A stretch of DNA of 64,000 bases from Sesamum alatum (taxonomy: Eukaryota > Streptophyta > Magnoliopsida > Lamiales > Pedaliaceae), in assembly GCA_034509735.1 (NCBI GenBank), contig JACGWO010000006.1:35457141-35521140 (forward strand), written 5' to 3'. The notes beneath the pieces were generated by a model, which saw only the letters and a program-made list of their open reading frames with translations, searched no databases and had not been told where the DNA came from. Shown piece by piece: positions 33,715 through 46,125 of this stretch (positions are counted from its first letter, which is position 1; each line of letters opens with the position of its first letter). A program made the position numbers and the translations under genes.

Positions 33715-34464
33715 GAATAATTAAATAAGTGTGAATATATCAAAATATACATGTAGATCAAAGTGTTATATTCCGACTATTCGTGATTCTTGAAGCTCAT
33801 AGTGTTGTTATTTTAAGAAAATATCAGTACATCTTGAGAGAAGATTGGTTTTTAATTCATTAGCAATACTATAGTTCAAATTGATCTAAACGATAAAGAA
33901 TTCAATTTTTGCAGGGACAGCGTTTTATATAAAAAAAACACCAATTTTATCCCAATGTATAGTTCAATGTGATACGTCTTATAAGCTCCTACATCTTATA
34001 AGATGTTTTAGAAGTTTATAAGATGTTGGATCTTATTTTAAAAATAAGCTCCTAAAGTGTTTGGGTAAAATAAGATGTTAAAATTTATAAGATGTTTTCA
34101 CATCTTATAAGATGTCAGGGTGTTTGACATAATAAGGTATTTTTATTGGTAAAATGATTGAAAAGGACATGATACTATTAGAATTAAATAAATTGTTATT
34201 TTTGTTGACATATTTTGTTTTTCAATATTTTTAAAATAATTTCATAAATAGTACACAATAGTTTAACTTCAATAAAAATTTATTAGATAATATTTTTTAA
34301 AAAAATAAGAAAATAATTATAATTATTACCTAATTTTTGGATAAAAATAATATATATGTACATTAATGTTAGCCGAATATTGACATTGATGTATAATTGA
34401 TATTCTCTTTGTTAACGAAATGACTATTTTCTAGTCGTATAATTTTTAATGTCGTTAATTTATA

Positions 34465-34751
34465 CTAGTCTGAAACGCACACTCGATGCGTGTGCAAATA
34501 CAATAATATTTTTATTAAATTAATTACTAATTTATTATCAAATACAATTGAGTAAAATAAAATAGAAAGAATCAATGGATGAAAGAAAATCCATATACAA
34601 ATAAAATGTGAATGAGTGGTATAAGTGAGGGAGAAGTAGTTACTTAAATATGGTTAGTGAAAAAATAAAATAAATTTAAAATAAAAATAAAAATGGCAGA
34701 CAGAAAAATTAAGACACCAAAACCACCCTCTTCAATTATATATAGTATAGA
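34465..34751 (-). mobile_element. Non-autonomous Helitron (287 bp)
   Basis: On the minus strand it starts A|TCTATACTATATATAATTG and ends with a hairpin (GCACAC ... GTGTGC, at 34477-34495) followed shortly by CTAG|T. These are both Helitron termini with insertion between A and T. It is too short to encode a Rep/helicase. Confidence 0.8.
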
Positions 34752-34895
34752 TTTGTTCAGTAAATATAATATCAGTAGCATGATTTTTGTTTCATAAATA
34801 ATAATTTATTAAGTAATGAAACAATTTCTCATTTTTAATTGAAAGAAAAATTAAATACCAATAAAATGCTTTAAAATTTTAAGATAGAAAAAGTG

Positions 34896-34899
34896 TATT

Positions 34900-34935
<36 letters not shown>

Positions 34936-34936
34936 T
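34896..34936. repeat. GT/GA compound microsatellite
   Basis: A run of GT units is followed by GA units inside the CTTATAAG-rich element. Confidence 0.9.
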
Positions 34937-35227
34937 GAATGAGGGTATTTTTGTCTAATTACACATTAATCTTATAGAGCTTATAAGATCTTAAGAAAAA
35001 AATTGGAGGATGTTAACTTTTTTTTAAAGAGCTTATAAGATCCAAAACATCTTATTTTGAGATCTTATAAGCTCTTTCAAGAAAAATTTGTCAAACAGTT
35101 TTTTAGAACTTATAAGCTCTCAAACATTTTCAAGAAAAATGTGCCAAACAATTTTTTAGAACTTATAAGCTCTCAAACATCTTATAAGATGTTTTGAGAA
35201 GCTTATAAGTTTAGCCAAACACCCTCT

Positions 35228-37511
35228 AAGTATTCTTTTAGGGTAGCTTATCATTACTCAAGTTAATGTATTTTGCTAAGTGTAATAATTTAAGTTCTTG
35301 GATAATATTTAAGGAAAAAAGCATCTAAAATAATATGATATGAGAAGTGGAAAACATTGGAATTAGTAAATTAATAAAAAGAAAATCATATTGTTTGATT
35401 TGAGACTATTTAAAAAGAAGCATTTGGAGCAAAAGAGTACAAAGATGGGAAATTTTATTACAATTAGAACTAGAATTTAATAATATTATAATGTAATAAA
35501 TAGACATGAAACAAAGTGAAGTATGAATGGGACCAATGGGCACACCCTTTAAACATGGGAATATGGAAGCTAAGTGGGACATGGGAAGGGAATTATAGCA
35601 TTATTATGTTAGTATCAAGGAAAGGAATCCTTTTGCCATCATTAATTTTGGGTATTACTTGTGCTTTTCACCACCCTATGTCCCCCCTCAAAACCCCCCC
35701 CCCCCCCCCCCAAAAAAATAAATTGTAAAAAAATTATAAGTCATGCAATAATAAAAATTAAGAGGGTTTGAAACAAATATTAAAAGCAAAAAATAAAATA
35801 AAATTGAAGTTTGAGTATTTGTAATAAAAAAGTATCCTAATATTTACAATTTTAAAATACAAAAGTTCGTAGGAAACTATTTACAACTTCTGGTTTATAT
35901 CAACTCAATTCAAACATCTCAAAATAAAAAATGGTAAAATAAAAATATTTATTTTAAAAAAAATTAATAATAAATTGATAAGTGTTTATTCTGAACATTT
36001 GCAAACACTCTGTAAATTAGCCTTGGACAACAATAGTATACCAACTTATGTTTGGATTATATTTAATTATGTAATTTATATGGATTTAAAAAGTAAAAAA
36101 CTTGAATATTTTAATTTTCAACAATATGAGTAAGGAGTTAGTACAATAATATTTTATATGAGTCTAAGTGAGAGGATAAAAACATAATCATGGAAAAAGA
36201 TATTTTTGGTTAAACGCATTTAATTAATTATAGATAATGGTCATTACAAAAAAATAAATTATTCCTTATACTTAAATTACTATGGCTTAAAAATTATTAA
36301 AAATCAATACTATCGATCACGGCCTCACTTGCAAAAATAACAGTTAATAGCTATTGTACAACTATGATTAACTAATATTTACAATAAATGCTATTGTTCG
36401 ATTATGATTAATTAATATTTACAATAAATTTTTATTTTTAACTATAATTATTTATTATAAAAAAAAATTACTTTTTTTATTTTTTTCTGGTGGGATGGAT
36501 CATTGCATAGAATAGTAGAGCCAAAATTGAAGGTGGGATACAATTTTTAAATAAAATTAGGGGAAGGACAAATTGATTTGATGGGAAAATAAGATAGGGA
36601 CACAAGTCTAAATTCAACTGGGGAAATTAAATTGATGGGATATTAATTGTATCATCAACTTCCAAGGTGTTGGAAGCCCACATGCACCATTCAATTTCCC
36701 TGCCACAAAAATGTATTGTTTCTTTTAAAAAAAATTAAATAATAATAATAATAAAAATAATAATATTTTGGTGGAAGACATGACAGCTAGTTGCTTGCTA
36801 GCAATTCTTTTATTTATTTATATATTGTTAAGATTTAATTTTTCATATGGTAATGATACTAGGAATCTAATCTTAATCCATTTTACACTCATTGGAAGCT
36901 TTGATTAGAGCCACTTCTCTTTCTTCTCTTTTCTTTTATTTTATTCCAAGAGATAGATGAGGACCCCATCTTCAAACCAAGATTTTTCAATTTGCAATTT
37001 TGGAATTAATTAAAAGTACGATGGTCAATTACTGGTTACGTAGATGAAACCTTGTTTAGGAGTATTTGTAATTTTTTAAACAACGAAATATTTTTATAAT
37101 TTATAATTTATCTTGAATCATAAAAGTACTACAATGTTTATATATCTTGTATAATTGGATTTTTTTTAAAAATTATTGAAGTTATATATATGTTCACAGA
37201 ATTCTTGATAATAAATTGAGAAAAGTAATTAAATGTGGAGGACCATTGGGCTATGAATTCATCATCAGTCAATTGACTGAGATTGCAACAGATGGATGGA
37301 TTTGGTATGTTGGATTGAGATATTTGGATTTATGATGTGACCTCATCTCTCATTCTCAACACATAAAATCACGTTTACACACACATACACCTACTAGCTA
37401 GCTTCAATTCCCAATGAATCTTGGATTTTGTACTCACCACAACATTACTTACCACTGGGAAACTATTACTTAATTTATTTTTAATAAATGTGGATGTTAT
37501 ATTATTATATA
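35228..37511. other. Intergenic, no gene seen
   Basis: AT-rich. It contains a C17 run at 35694-35710 followed by A7. A patch at 36330-36440 has internal inverted repeats ('attgta.aactatgattaacta'), a likely eroded small DNA transposon. No domain-bearing ORF was found. Confidence 0.5.
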
Positions 37512-37986
37512 GGGATAATTACGTTCTCTTTCCTTTGAAATTTGATATAATTATACATAATTTTTTTATAATTTAAAAAATTATATTTCGTATTTTTGAA
37601 GTTTGTCTCTATCTAACAAATAGGTTATTCCATTAGTCAAAATTCACCGAATTTTTTGATATTAGCAAAAAAAAAAAAAAAATTAGATGTGATATTTGTC
37701 ATCCATTGACTTATTACTGACTTATTGTAGGACAAATGAATTTTTTTATAACCAAACTACCCTTATTTATCGTCAAATATTAATGTATGAGAGAAAGTAT
37801 ATCTTTATCGTTATAAGGGTAATTTAGTCGTAAATGATTTGTTTGGCTTGCATTAAATCATTAATAAAATGTGAACTTATTTGATAGATAGAAAGCAAAC
37901 CTCATGGGTATTAGATATAATTGCAAACCACATGGGGTCTACTTATAATTATATGAAATTTCAGGGGAAGAAAGTATAATTATCCC
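37512..37986. repeat. MITE family B, copy
   Basis: It runs from GGGATAATTACG to GTATAATTATCCC with tattatata (37503-37511) and taatatata (37987-37995), an 8/9 match. The central part is shorter than in other copies. Confidence 0.9.
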
Positions 37987-37995
37987 TAATATATA

Positions 37996-38271
37996 AGTAT
38001 ATCCGTATCTACACCCTTAAATTATGATTTATTTACATAAATTATTTATATTTTTAAAAAATTATAAATATACCACAAGAAACGTTAATATCATTTACAC
38101 AAATCATCATATTTTTTGAGAAATTACACATACACCTATAAAAAAAAATCAACATTATTAAGTAAATTACCCTAAATTTGGTTTATATGAGTAATTTTTG
38201 TAATTACGGAAAATACACAAGCAACTTGTGTAAATAGATCATAGATAAATTAGTGTAAATGTAATTATCCC
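37996..38271. repeat. MITE family C, degenerate copy
   Basis: It ends 'gtgtaaatgtaattatccc', as does the copy at 51439-51720. Its inner segments ('acaaatcatcatattttttg', 'gtaaattaccc') match that family loosely. It abuts the family B copy on its left. Confidence 0.55.
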
Positions 38272-39487
38272 AAATATATAAAAATGTTACTAAATAATTC
38301 AGTATTTGTGCTAATTGTTATATTATATAATAATATATCAATATATTTATATAAAATAAAATAAATTAGCACATGTAAAGTGAAATTTAAACTAATAATC
38401 TTATACGTAAGATCTAAGTTATGAATTAGTCTACATACATATATTTGTAAGTAATTTTTTTCCTCGATTTTATTTTTTTTTCTAGTGAATCAGTTATAAC
38501 TATATCATGAATTTCAATCTTCAATATTAATACCTATACTTTGATTGAACTCAAATTAATGAGCTATTAATCATGGGGCCTTCGTCTCACTAACTAAACT
38601 TATCAACTTTTTCTCGCACTTAAACATAAAAAATGTTAGAATATGAACACGAATTGCCCGCCAACCTACGAATCACTTATATATGTATAGATATATTTCA
38701 AGTTTACATTTCTATGGTTAATCAATATATACACTTTATTTTAATACTTTTAGAAATAATTATATTTACACTCTCTGATTTATATGTATTTTTTTATACA
38801 AATGACTTTTGTTTTTTCTAATAATATATATATATTTTTAAAAATATAAATAATTTGTATAAATAAATTATAATTAAAAGTGTAAATGTAATTATCCCAT
38901 ACTTTTACGATCATATTGTAAGTAAATTATTTTCATAATACAATTCCAGAAAATTGAATAGACTAGACAAATGCTCGAATTTCCATGCATAAATCATAAT
39001 CATCCATTCCAATATTGAAACTTGAAAATCTAAATCATCATAAAAACCAAATAAATAGCAAAGTCAAGTTGAAAAGAATGATGAAATAGCGAAATGTTTG
39101 AAAATATTCACCCGAAATAAACCAAACAAGAGCCCAATTGAAGACAACCTGAAAAGGGAAAAAGCCAATCAGAGTGAAAAGCAAGCAATATAAATGATGC
39201 GCGAATTTCGAAAATATTAATGTAGTTGCTAATCAAATTCCCCAAGTCAGGGGCTGTGAATGTGTCTGTGTCTGTGAGCCTATTGGTCTATATATGCTGG
39301 TTTTTGCCATGTCTCTGCTAACTGATGCTGTGCAGTGGCGCCGCCGTACGCCGCCGATACCGGAGCTCAGGCCGTACTAAATTTGGCTGTCTTGTCCGGG
39401 AGATTTTCTCACGTCCTATACCTTTTCATGGTTCAGTGATGATAAGAGTGGTCAGAAACTTTTGTTTGGGGTGTGGGATTTTGATAA
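38272..39487. other. Intergenic, no gene seen
   Basis: AT-rich to about 39230. A GC-richer patch at 39330-39400 carries no recognisable ORF. A stray family C-like tail ('gtgtaaatgtaattatccc') is at 38879-38897. Confidence 0.5.
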
Positions 39488-40503
39488 GGGTTAAATGCAC
39501 ACCCCCAACTAAGAGGGTTTTGTACTTTTCCTTTCATTTTTTTTTTTTTTAATATTCCATCATTCAATTTTATTTTTTGTTGCACTTCGCTATTTTTTAC
39601 ATTTTTCAGTAAGTGAAAAAAGAATATTTTAACAACGTGAACATGCACGTTTTTGGCGATTTACAACAGAATAAAATTATAACTTCACACACCAGTTTAA
39701 AAATAAAAAAATGAAAAGGTTTCTTCTTCTTCATCCCACCTTCCTTCTCTTTTCTTCTTCATCTGTTGCCTTCATCCGCCTCCCACCACTACTCCCATTT
39801 TTTTATTTTCTTCTTCAGATTTCTCACCCAATAGAAGTAAAAAAAAAAAAAAAAAAAAAAAGAAAGAAAGCAGAGGAGTTTGACCCTCCAAATCTGCCAC
39901 TAAAATTGAAGGTTTCACATGAGGAATTTGAAATTAGCTAAAACAAAAAAAAAAAAATTCATCTGCTCTTGGGTTGCTATCAATCAATAAAAATTGGTTG
40001 ATGTTTTTAGATTTTTAGGTTGAAATTGTGTTTGAGTTACTCAAAATTTGGTTTCCATTTTGCACTAATTGAACTAGCTTATGGTAGATTTTGGTTTTGG
40101 TCTTAGAGAGTTGCAATAGGGCGACGAGGAAGTAGCATTGATGGGGTTCTAGCGGCGGCAACAACAGCGACGGGGCTCACGCTAGACGAAAAACCATGAG
40201 GGGTGAAGGTGGATGGCAATGGTGGATGAAGAAGAAGAAGACCCTTCTTCTTCGATTTTCCTTTTATATTTTATTATTATTTTATAAAATAATTGGAGTG
40301 TGAATTTATAATTTTATTCTGCTGTAAACTGCCCTAAGATGCGTGTGTTCATGTAGTCGGAATAATCCCCTATGATTCGCAGGAAAGTGGAAAAAAAAAA
40401 AAGTGCAACAAAAAGAAAAGGTTGGCGGTCGAGTGCAAAAAAAAAAAAAAGGATGAGGACCCCTCATACATTGGGGGGGGGGGGGGTGTTCCACATTTAA
40501 CCC
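39488..40503. repeat. Mutator-like non-autonomous element with long inverted repeats
   Basis: It starts GGGTTAAATGCACACCCCC and ends GGGGGTGTTCCACATTTAACCC. The inverted arms reach about 200-250 bases; 'acagaataaaattataacttcacac' at 39666-39690 has its complement at 40289-40319. Flanks ttttgataa (39479-39487 and 40504-40512) are identical. The interior has CTTCTT-rich and GC-richer patches that may be captured DNA. Poly(A/G) runs suggest erosion. Confidence 0.88.
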
Positions 40504-40512
40504 TTTTGATAA

Positions 40513-42066
40513 AACAACTTGTTCCACTATCTTTTTATTTATAGATAATTTTATTTTCGGTATTCCAATTATACTGTTAATTTATCATTGGTAGTTCATG
40601 TTCACAACTTATCAGACTTGGTATTTAATGTTTTTGTTTTGTCATTATTGTTGCTATTCGCCATTAGTTTGATCATTAAAATTAACGATCAATCTCACTT
40701 TGAAGAAAAAAAAAAGATGGAATTTCCTTAAAAAAAAATGCATATTTGGTTGTCTTGGTGTTCGCTATACAAGAGAGATTTTAGAGAGTGCAATTGAGAA
40801 AATTAGCCCAAAAAAAAAAAAGAGAGAAAAGAAGAGAAATTGGCTTTTTTCTTTCTCAAATTCGAGTACGGGTCGTCTAGTGAGAATGTTTATTTGAGAA
40901 AATGTATTGGACCCAAATAAACCCGATAAGAAGGTTTTGAACATATTCTATTTACGTGCATTGTCTAAACAACTTCAAAGAATTTATTATTGTGGACTTG
41001 AAATCAATAATTTTAAATCCATCAATTCAAATACTAATTTTATTTATTAAAATTAAGTTATATACAACCATATATATCGTGTGTAAAATATTTGTATATT
41101 TGAATAATAAAACTTAAAACCAATTAACATACATGATAATTACATTCAAATCTCTAAGGTTTGCTCTGTCTTACATATAATTTTTCAAATAGGGTTCAGG
41201 TAAATCTAACACGTGACATTTCAAAAATACCCCTTATAATATTTTACTATAATTTGAGATTTAGAACCAAAATGCCATTTGAACGAAATTGTAATGTTTT
41301 TAAAAAATTGAAGGGGGTAAAATGTTATTGATACTAGAATTAAGTTGGATTCTATATTTGACTAAAAACTATTTTTATATTTATTCCTCTCTTCACTTTT
41401 ATCGAATTTACTTATTAAAGTTTTATTTACAACAAAACCCCTCTTTCATCACCAACGATCCCTTTCCTCAGCGGTGAGAATCAAAAAGTTATGGATTCAA
41501 GTTTTATGAATATAGATATTTAGTGTTCTTTTAATAATAATATGTTAATTTTGTATTTACTTATAATTCAATGATCAATTTAGAAATACTGATGTATGGT
41601 ATATGTTGTAATAATAGTACATTGGTTGATTTGCAACTATCGATGTAATTTTATTTTATTTTTGGTAAAAAAACACCCTCTTTCATCTCATTGAAGAAAC
41701 TAATTGAAACCATCTTTGTGAGTAGAAAATTATTATTATTATTATTATTTGGAAAGCCAAATGTGGGCCTGGGCCTCTTAACACAGGATTGATTGATTTG
41801 GGGCAACCCTTATTTGTTAAAATTTGGGCTGGGCCAGATCCATTTAATATAGTATTTTGGTCTTTTTGACATATTGAATGCAATCTGGATCAAACCCAAT
41901 TTAGTGTGTCCCATTCGAAGTTTCCGGGTCGGGTCATGATACCAAATTTGAATTCCCACAGTTACAAAGCTCACTCCTCTCCTTCCTTCTTCACGTTCAT
42001 TTTTCAGCAGAGCTTCAAATTCCCAAAAGAAAACCCTAATCGAAGCTAGAGCAACCCTACAAGAAA
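40513..42066. other. Spacer and promoter of the SLOW GREEN 1-like gene
   Basis: A one-sided relic starts near 41133 ('ataattacattcaaatctct') and resembles the left arm of family A/B elements without a right arm. A SINE-like B-box patch may lie at 41480-41510. The last 150 bases before the gene hold a pyrimidine-rich leader. Confidence 0.45.
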
Positions 42067-43059
42067 ATGAACTCCACTCTCTCAATGAACTCATTATTTT
42101 TCACTCCTCTCAATCCGCCACCCCTTTCCCACTGCAGCTCCTCCTTAGCTCGCATTCTCCCAGTAAACCACGGCGGTTTCTCACACAAAACCCTCAGGAA
42201 AAGCTTTACCGTTGAAGCTGCCGCTGGTTCTAGCAATCCTACTCCATCTCCCAAGATTTCCCCTCTGAAAGCCGCCGCCTGCGCCGTCATTTTCGCTGCG
42301 GCGGCATTCGGGAAGTTCCCCCCTTTGGCTGCTAGAGCGGAGATTTCATCGCCGTCGGAGACCCTAATTGAAGAATTATATAACGAAGACACCCAACAAG
42401 AAGAAGAAACGACTCAGCATTCACCCCTGACACAATTTTCGGAATCCAGTTCCGAGGCCATTGACGCATTGAAAAAGCTCCTCCAGGAAAAGCTTGAGGC
42501 GGGTGAGGACGAAGAATGCTTATCCGTATTAAAAAAATTATCCTCCGCTCAGCCCGACAATTTAGAATGGAAGTTTTTGATCGCTAGGCTCTTGAATGAT
42601 ATGGGGAAAATTCAAGAGGCGCGGGATGCATTCGAGGAGTTTTTGGCGAAAAACCCATTATCTTTTGAGGCCTTATTTGAAAATGCCTTGTTGATGGATC
42701 GGTCGGGAGAGAGGGAGGCCGTGATGAGGCGGTTGGAGGAGGCGCTGAGAGTTGCCGAAAGTGAGGAGAAGCTAAAAGAGGCAAGAGATGTGAAGTTGAT
42801 AATGGCGCAAATGCAGTTCCTTCACAAGAATGTGGATGAGGCTTTAAGGAGTTATGATGAGCTATTGAAAGAGGATCCGTCTGATTTCCGTCCCTATTTT
42901 TGTAAAGGGATGATCTATAGTTTGATGGGTAAAAATGTGGAGTCGGGGGAGCAGTTTGCCAAATACCGGGAACTTTTGCCTAAGAAGTTTGAAGTGGAAG
43001 GGTATTTAAGGACGCCATTGTCAAGAATGAAGCTTTTGGGGACGGATGAAGAGAATTGA
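42067..43059 (+). CDS. Chloroplast TPR protein, SLOW GREEN 1-like
   Basis: Single exon, 330 residues. Residues 1-60 are Ser/Pro-rich with few acidic residues, like a plastid transit peptide. They are followed by a hydrophobic segment (AAACAVIFAAAAFGKF, about 69-84). An acidic linker follows. From about residue 130 the chain is helical, with tetratricopeptide-like repeats: NLEWKFLIARLLNDMGKIQE, then FEEFLAKNPLSFEALFENAL, and DEALRSYDELLKEDPSDFRP. Architecture and single-exon form resemble Arabidopsis SLOW GREEN 1, a plastid protein needed for normal chloroplast development. The match is by recall of family features, so the specific name is moderate in confidence; a plastid TPR protein is near certain. 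The start is chosen as the first ATG; another Met occurs at residue 7. Confidence 0.85.
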   Translation: MNSTLSMNSLFFTPLNPPPLSHCSSSLARILPVNHGGFSHKTLRKSFTVEAAAGSSNPTPSPKISPLKAAACAVIFAAAAFGKFPPLAARAEISSPSETLIEELYNEDTQQEEETTQHSPLTQFSESSSEAIDALKKLLQEKLEAGEDEECLSVLKKLSSAQPDNLEWKFLIARLLNDMGKIQEARDAFEEFLAKNPLSFEALFENALLMDRSGEREAVMRRLEEALRVAESEEKLKEARDVKLIMAQMQFLHKNVDEALRSYDELLKEDPSDFRPYFCKGMIYSLMGKNVESGEQFAKYRELLPKKFEVEGYLRTPLSRMKLLGTDEEN

Positions 43060-44311
43060 GATTGGTGTCTGTGGACGTTATTGAGTTTGGCGCTGAAGGA
43101 TCTGATTAAATTGGTGTCAATTTATTTTTTCAGAGCTCTAGAGGCGGAGGATAAAATTTGGTTTGCGATTTTCTTTTGATCGGCTTAGAGAAAAATGGGG
43201 AGCTTTCCCCTAGCTCTATACAATTGTGATTCTAACAGGATAACATCATAGATAAAGAATAAGGTAACTCTCAGTTAAGGTTGTGAGTTGCAGACATACA
43301 TGTCCTTGTTCTGAGGCAGGCTTTGCCATTATTGAATATTGAAAAATGTATACTTTGTGCACTGAATCTGTTTCCCTTGTTTGAGGCATCTGATGCAATA
43401 AATAAAGAACAGCTTGTTGAGCAATTGCAATTTTGGTCATAGTTGATCTCCTTGGTATATCATGCCATCACTTATTCAAAACACTCAATCCAGTCGTACT
43501 GTTTGATCTTAAAGATTATCTTCTCAGTATAATAGTTAGCAGAAAACTAAGGCATGTGAGTATTCCTATCAAAACCAAGGGGACAGAGGCTGGCTGTCCC
43601 GCCTGCCTCCGGCCGTCATGTTTATTTAGCTGCATTCAACTAGTAACTGATGAGTTAGGTGAATTTGTTACTTGGGTTGTTGCATGCAAGTCTAGATTTA
43701 TCCAGACTATGTTCTTATCCATGTTTCAAAAACTAGTGCTGTCTTTTTTCCTCGCAAACTTGATACCATCTTGCAGATAGTTTTGTTGTGGCATTGATGT
43801 TAAGCTGGTTTCTACTACATATACATGATACATTGAACAGTATATTAATCAAATGAAGCAGAAATTGAAGCTATCACAAAATTTCTGAGAAAACAGAGTC
43901 TAAAAACACACCAGAAGAGAGTACAATTCTTTACATACAACCGGACCTACAAAACCTTACTCTCTATGTTACAAGTGAATAAGCACACCAACTGTATCTT
44001 TAGTTCTGTAAATAAAGTGACTGATTGTTTCCTGAAGCAATCCATAAAAATGAGCCGAAATGTATCACTCTACTTCTTAGATATGCTTCCACACAGCCAG
44101 TGCCGACGTAGTTGCCATGATAATCAACCAACCAAATCCAGCTCCTTGGATCAAGCTTGCTGCTGCTACCAACCAAACAGAACAAATGCGGCTTACAATA
44201 TCATAAGGCAAGAATATAAATCCTTCAATTTTATTTCGACCATGTTAAGTCCGTGAAACTCAATCAACGTTTGCAGAACAAAATAGTTGATTAACAATAG
44301 TCTTCATACAT
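43060..44311. other. Convergent 3' regions of two genes
   Basis: The left part should be the 3' UTR of the SLOW GREEN 1-like gene, and the right part (from about 43900) the 3' UTR of the minus-strand EGF-like gene. No other gene was found. Confidence 0.5.
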
Positions 44312-45410
44312 TCAGGTAAGCAAAAGGACTACAAGGGCAGCACAGAATGCACTCTCACCGTGGCTTTTACTATTATCAGCTAAGCTGGGGCTTGGAGGGG
44401 GGCTCATCATGTTGAGTCCAAGATTTGGACAGTCCAATCCAATTGCACCTGATAAAACATATTCATATGTCAAGATTGATTCAGTTCCTCTTGTTTGTAA
44501 CTGGAAATGCCATCATTTCAGTTTTATATTCTATGGCTAAATTTTGGTGCAAGGTGATATTCTTACATTCTTTGTAGCATGGGAAAGCGGTGGAATTGAG
44601 CAAATTGTAATAACCCTCTTCACATAAACAGGTGTGCGTGAATGGAGAGGTGGTGTTGCATGAACCTCCTCCACAATTAGTCCAGAAACAGGCTGCAATC
44701 GTAAAGAGAAAACATATAGGACAACATAATTGATGACAAGTCAAAGAAAAATTGCAAGAACACGAAAAGGTAAGTTATTTACGATCAAAGAATGATAAGT
44801 TGGCTTTCTTGTGATTGTCGGGCCCCGGAGCGGGAGCATTTGCACAGGCGTAGTTGAGTGTACCTGGAATATACAAATCTCCATCAAACTCTAAAAATAT
44901 TGAAAACTTGATGAAACTGTATACTTTAGAGAGAGGGAGAGAGAGAGAGAGACTGACAATTGGGAATCAGACAAGGCAGGAACTTGAGGTTGTCATCATC
45001 CTGGGAGCGAGCTTGTTTCCACCCGTGTTCGCATTCACACTCAAACCCAAAAGTGGTGTTATTTGTAGTCACGCAGCTTCCCTTTCCACAAACATTTTCT
45101 CTGCACGGATTGCCTATCTCCACATATCAGTACATAACATTCAAATTCCTCCAAAATTTCACTCCAAGAATCACATAAACATACAAAAACAAACGACCCA
45201 CATCCCCAAAACCCCATCAAAATCCCATAATGAACCCATATCAAAGAAAAACGATCACAAATGATGAAATCCTAATCTGATTCAAGAAAAAGAAGGGATA
45301 AAGTTTAAAGACAAACCAAACAACGGGGAAAGGAACGGCAGCGTGAAGTTGGCAGCTACAGAGTAGTAAGATCCAAGAACGAGTATAACTGCAAGAAAAG
45401 GAGCAGCCAT
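44312..45410 (-). CDS. Secreted, probably GPI-anchored protein with two EGF-like modules
   Basis: Five exons are 45410..45317, 45113..44958, 44863..44783, 44692..44567 and 44448..44312, giving 197 residues with all junctions GT-AG. Residues 1-20 are a signal peptide (MAAPFLAVILVLGSYYSVAA). Exon 2 encodes an EGF-like module with spacing C-x4-C-x4-C-x11-C-x-C (starting NPCRENVCGKGSC). Exon 4 encodes a second (WTNCGGGSCNTT, then HTCLCEEGYY). The C-terminus has a Pro/Ser linker (MMSPPPSPSLADNSKS) and a hydrophobic end (AFCAALVVLLLT), as in GPI-anchor signals. Several Asn-X-Ser/Thr sites suit a cell-surface protein. Its function is unknown; similar uncharacterised plant proteins exist but I cannot name a studied one. 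Confidence 0.85.
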
Positions 45411-45978
45411 GTTTCAAGAAACAGACGAAGAAAAGAGAACGAAAGGGTTTAGTAACAGAGTCGTAGATCTGTATTTAAATTGAAAGCTGGAATGTTTCAG
45501 ATTTCCACACGGGATGTTGATTCTTGAAAGATAGATTTGGTTAACGTGGCTCAACTCAAGGGTTTGGATTTGGAATTGAAGTGGGGAGAGACATTATGGG
45601 AGTCGTTGGCAGTTAAGGTGTACAAACAAAACATGGGATATGGCTTTTGTTCAAATATTTGAAATGGGCTCTCTTCCTCCACCAATCATACGCTGCCACC
45701 TGTGTTCTCAAAGATCTCAACTTATTAACTTCATTTGACTTTCAGAATATATCCTCTCTCACTCACTTTATCCTCATCACTCTCAATCCATCATTTATTA
45801 CCAAAATAATAATAATAATAATAATAATTAATAACAATAATATATTTTATATTTTATTTAATATAATATATCACACGGCACGAATTGAATGATTCCCATT
45901 AAAATTTAGGTATGAAAGCAGACCTCATGAACTAATACATTAATTAGCACTGCAGCTACCAAATATTGAAATTTCACA

Positions 45979-46047
<69 letters not shown>

Positions 46048-46116
46048 GAATGGGGACCATTTTCATCTACATTTTGGCACTATACAATTTCTAGGTATGT
46101 CAAATTATTCGCTAAA
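45411..46116. other. Promoter of the EGF-like gene and spacer
   Basis: It contains an AAT array at 45807-45832 and the long CT tract listed separately. No gene is seen. Confidence 0.5.
45982..46045. repeat. CT microsatellite, about 31-32 units
   Basis: An uninterrupted CT dinucleotide array of about 64 bases, likely highly length-variable. Confidence 0.95.
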
Positions 46117-46125
46117 TTGTATATT

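Larger units (their letters stand above)
33968..35227. mobile_element. CTTATAAG-rich inverted-repeat element(s), interrupted by a Helitron
   Basis: Many copies of 'cttataagatgtt' and 'agcttataag' in both orientations crowd both ends (33970-34130 and 34970-35215). The right end is 'tttagccaaacaccctct', and a matching 'agggtgtttgacataata' lies at 34109. This organisation (short TIR plus repeated subterminal motifs) resembles non-autonomous hAT- or CACTA-type DNA transposons; the superfamily is not settled. The left part may be a second, partial copy. Confidence 0.6.

Noticed and set aside
42057..42784. Minus-strand frames opposite the plastid TPR gene
   Set aside because: Shadows of the single-exon plus-strand gene.
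44854..45264. 136-codon plus-strand frame
   Set aside because: Antisense to exon 2 and intron 1 of the EGF-like gene; no domain.
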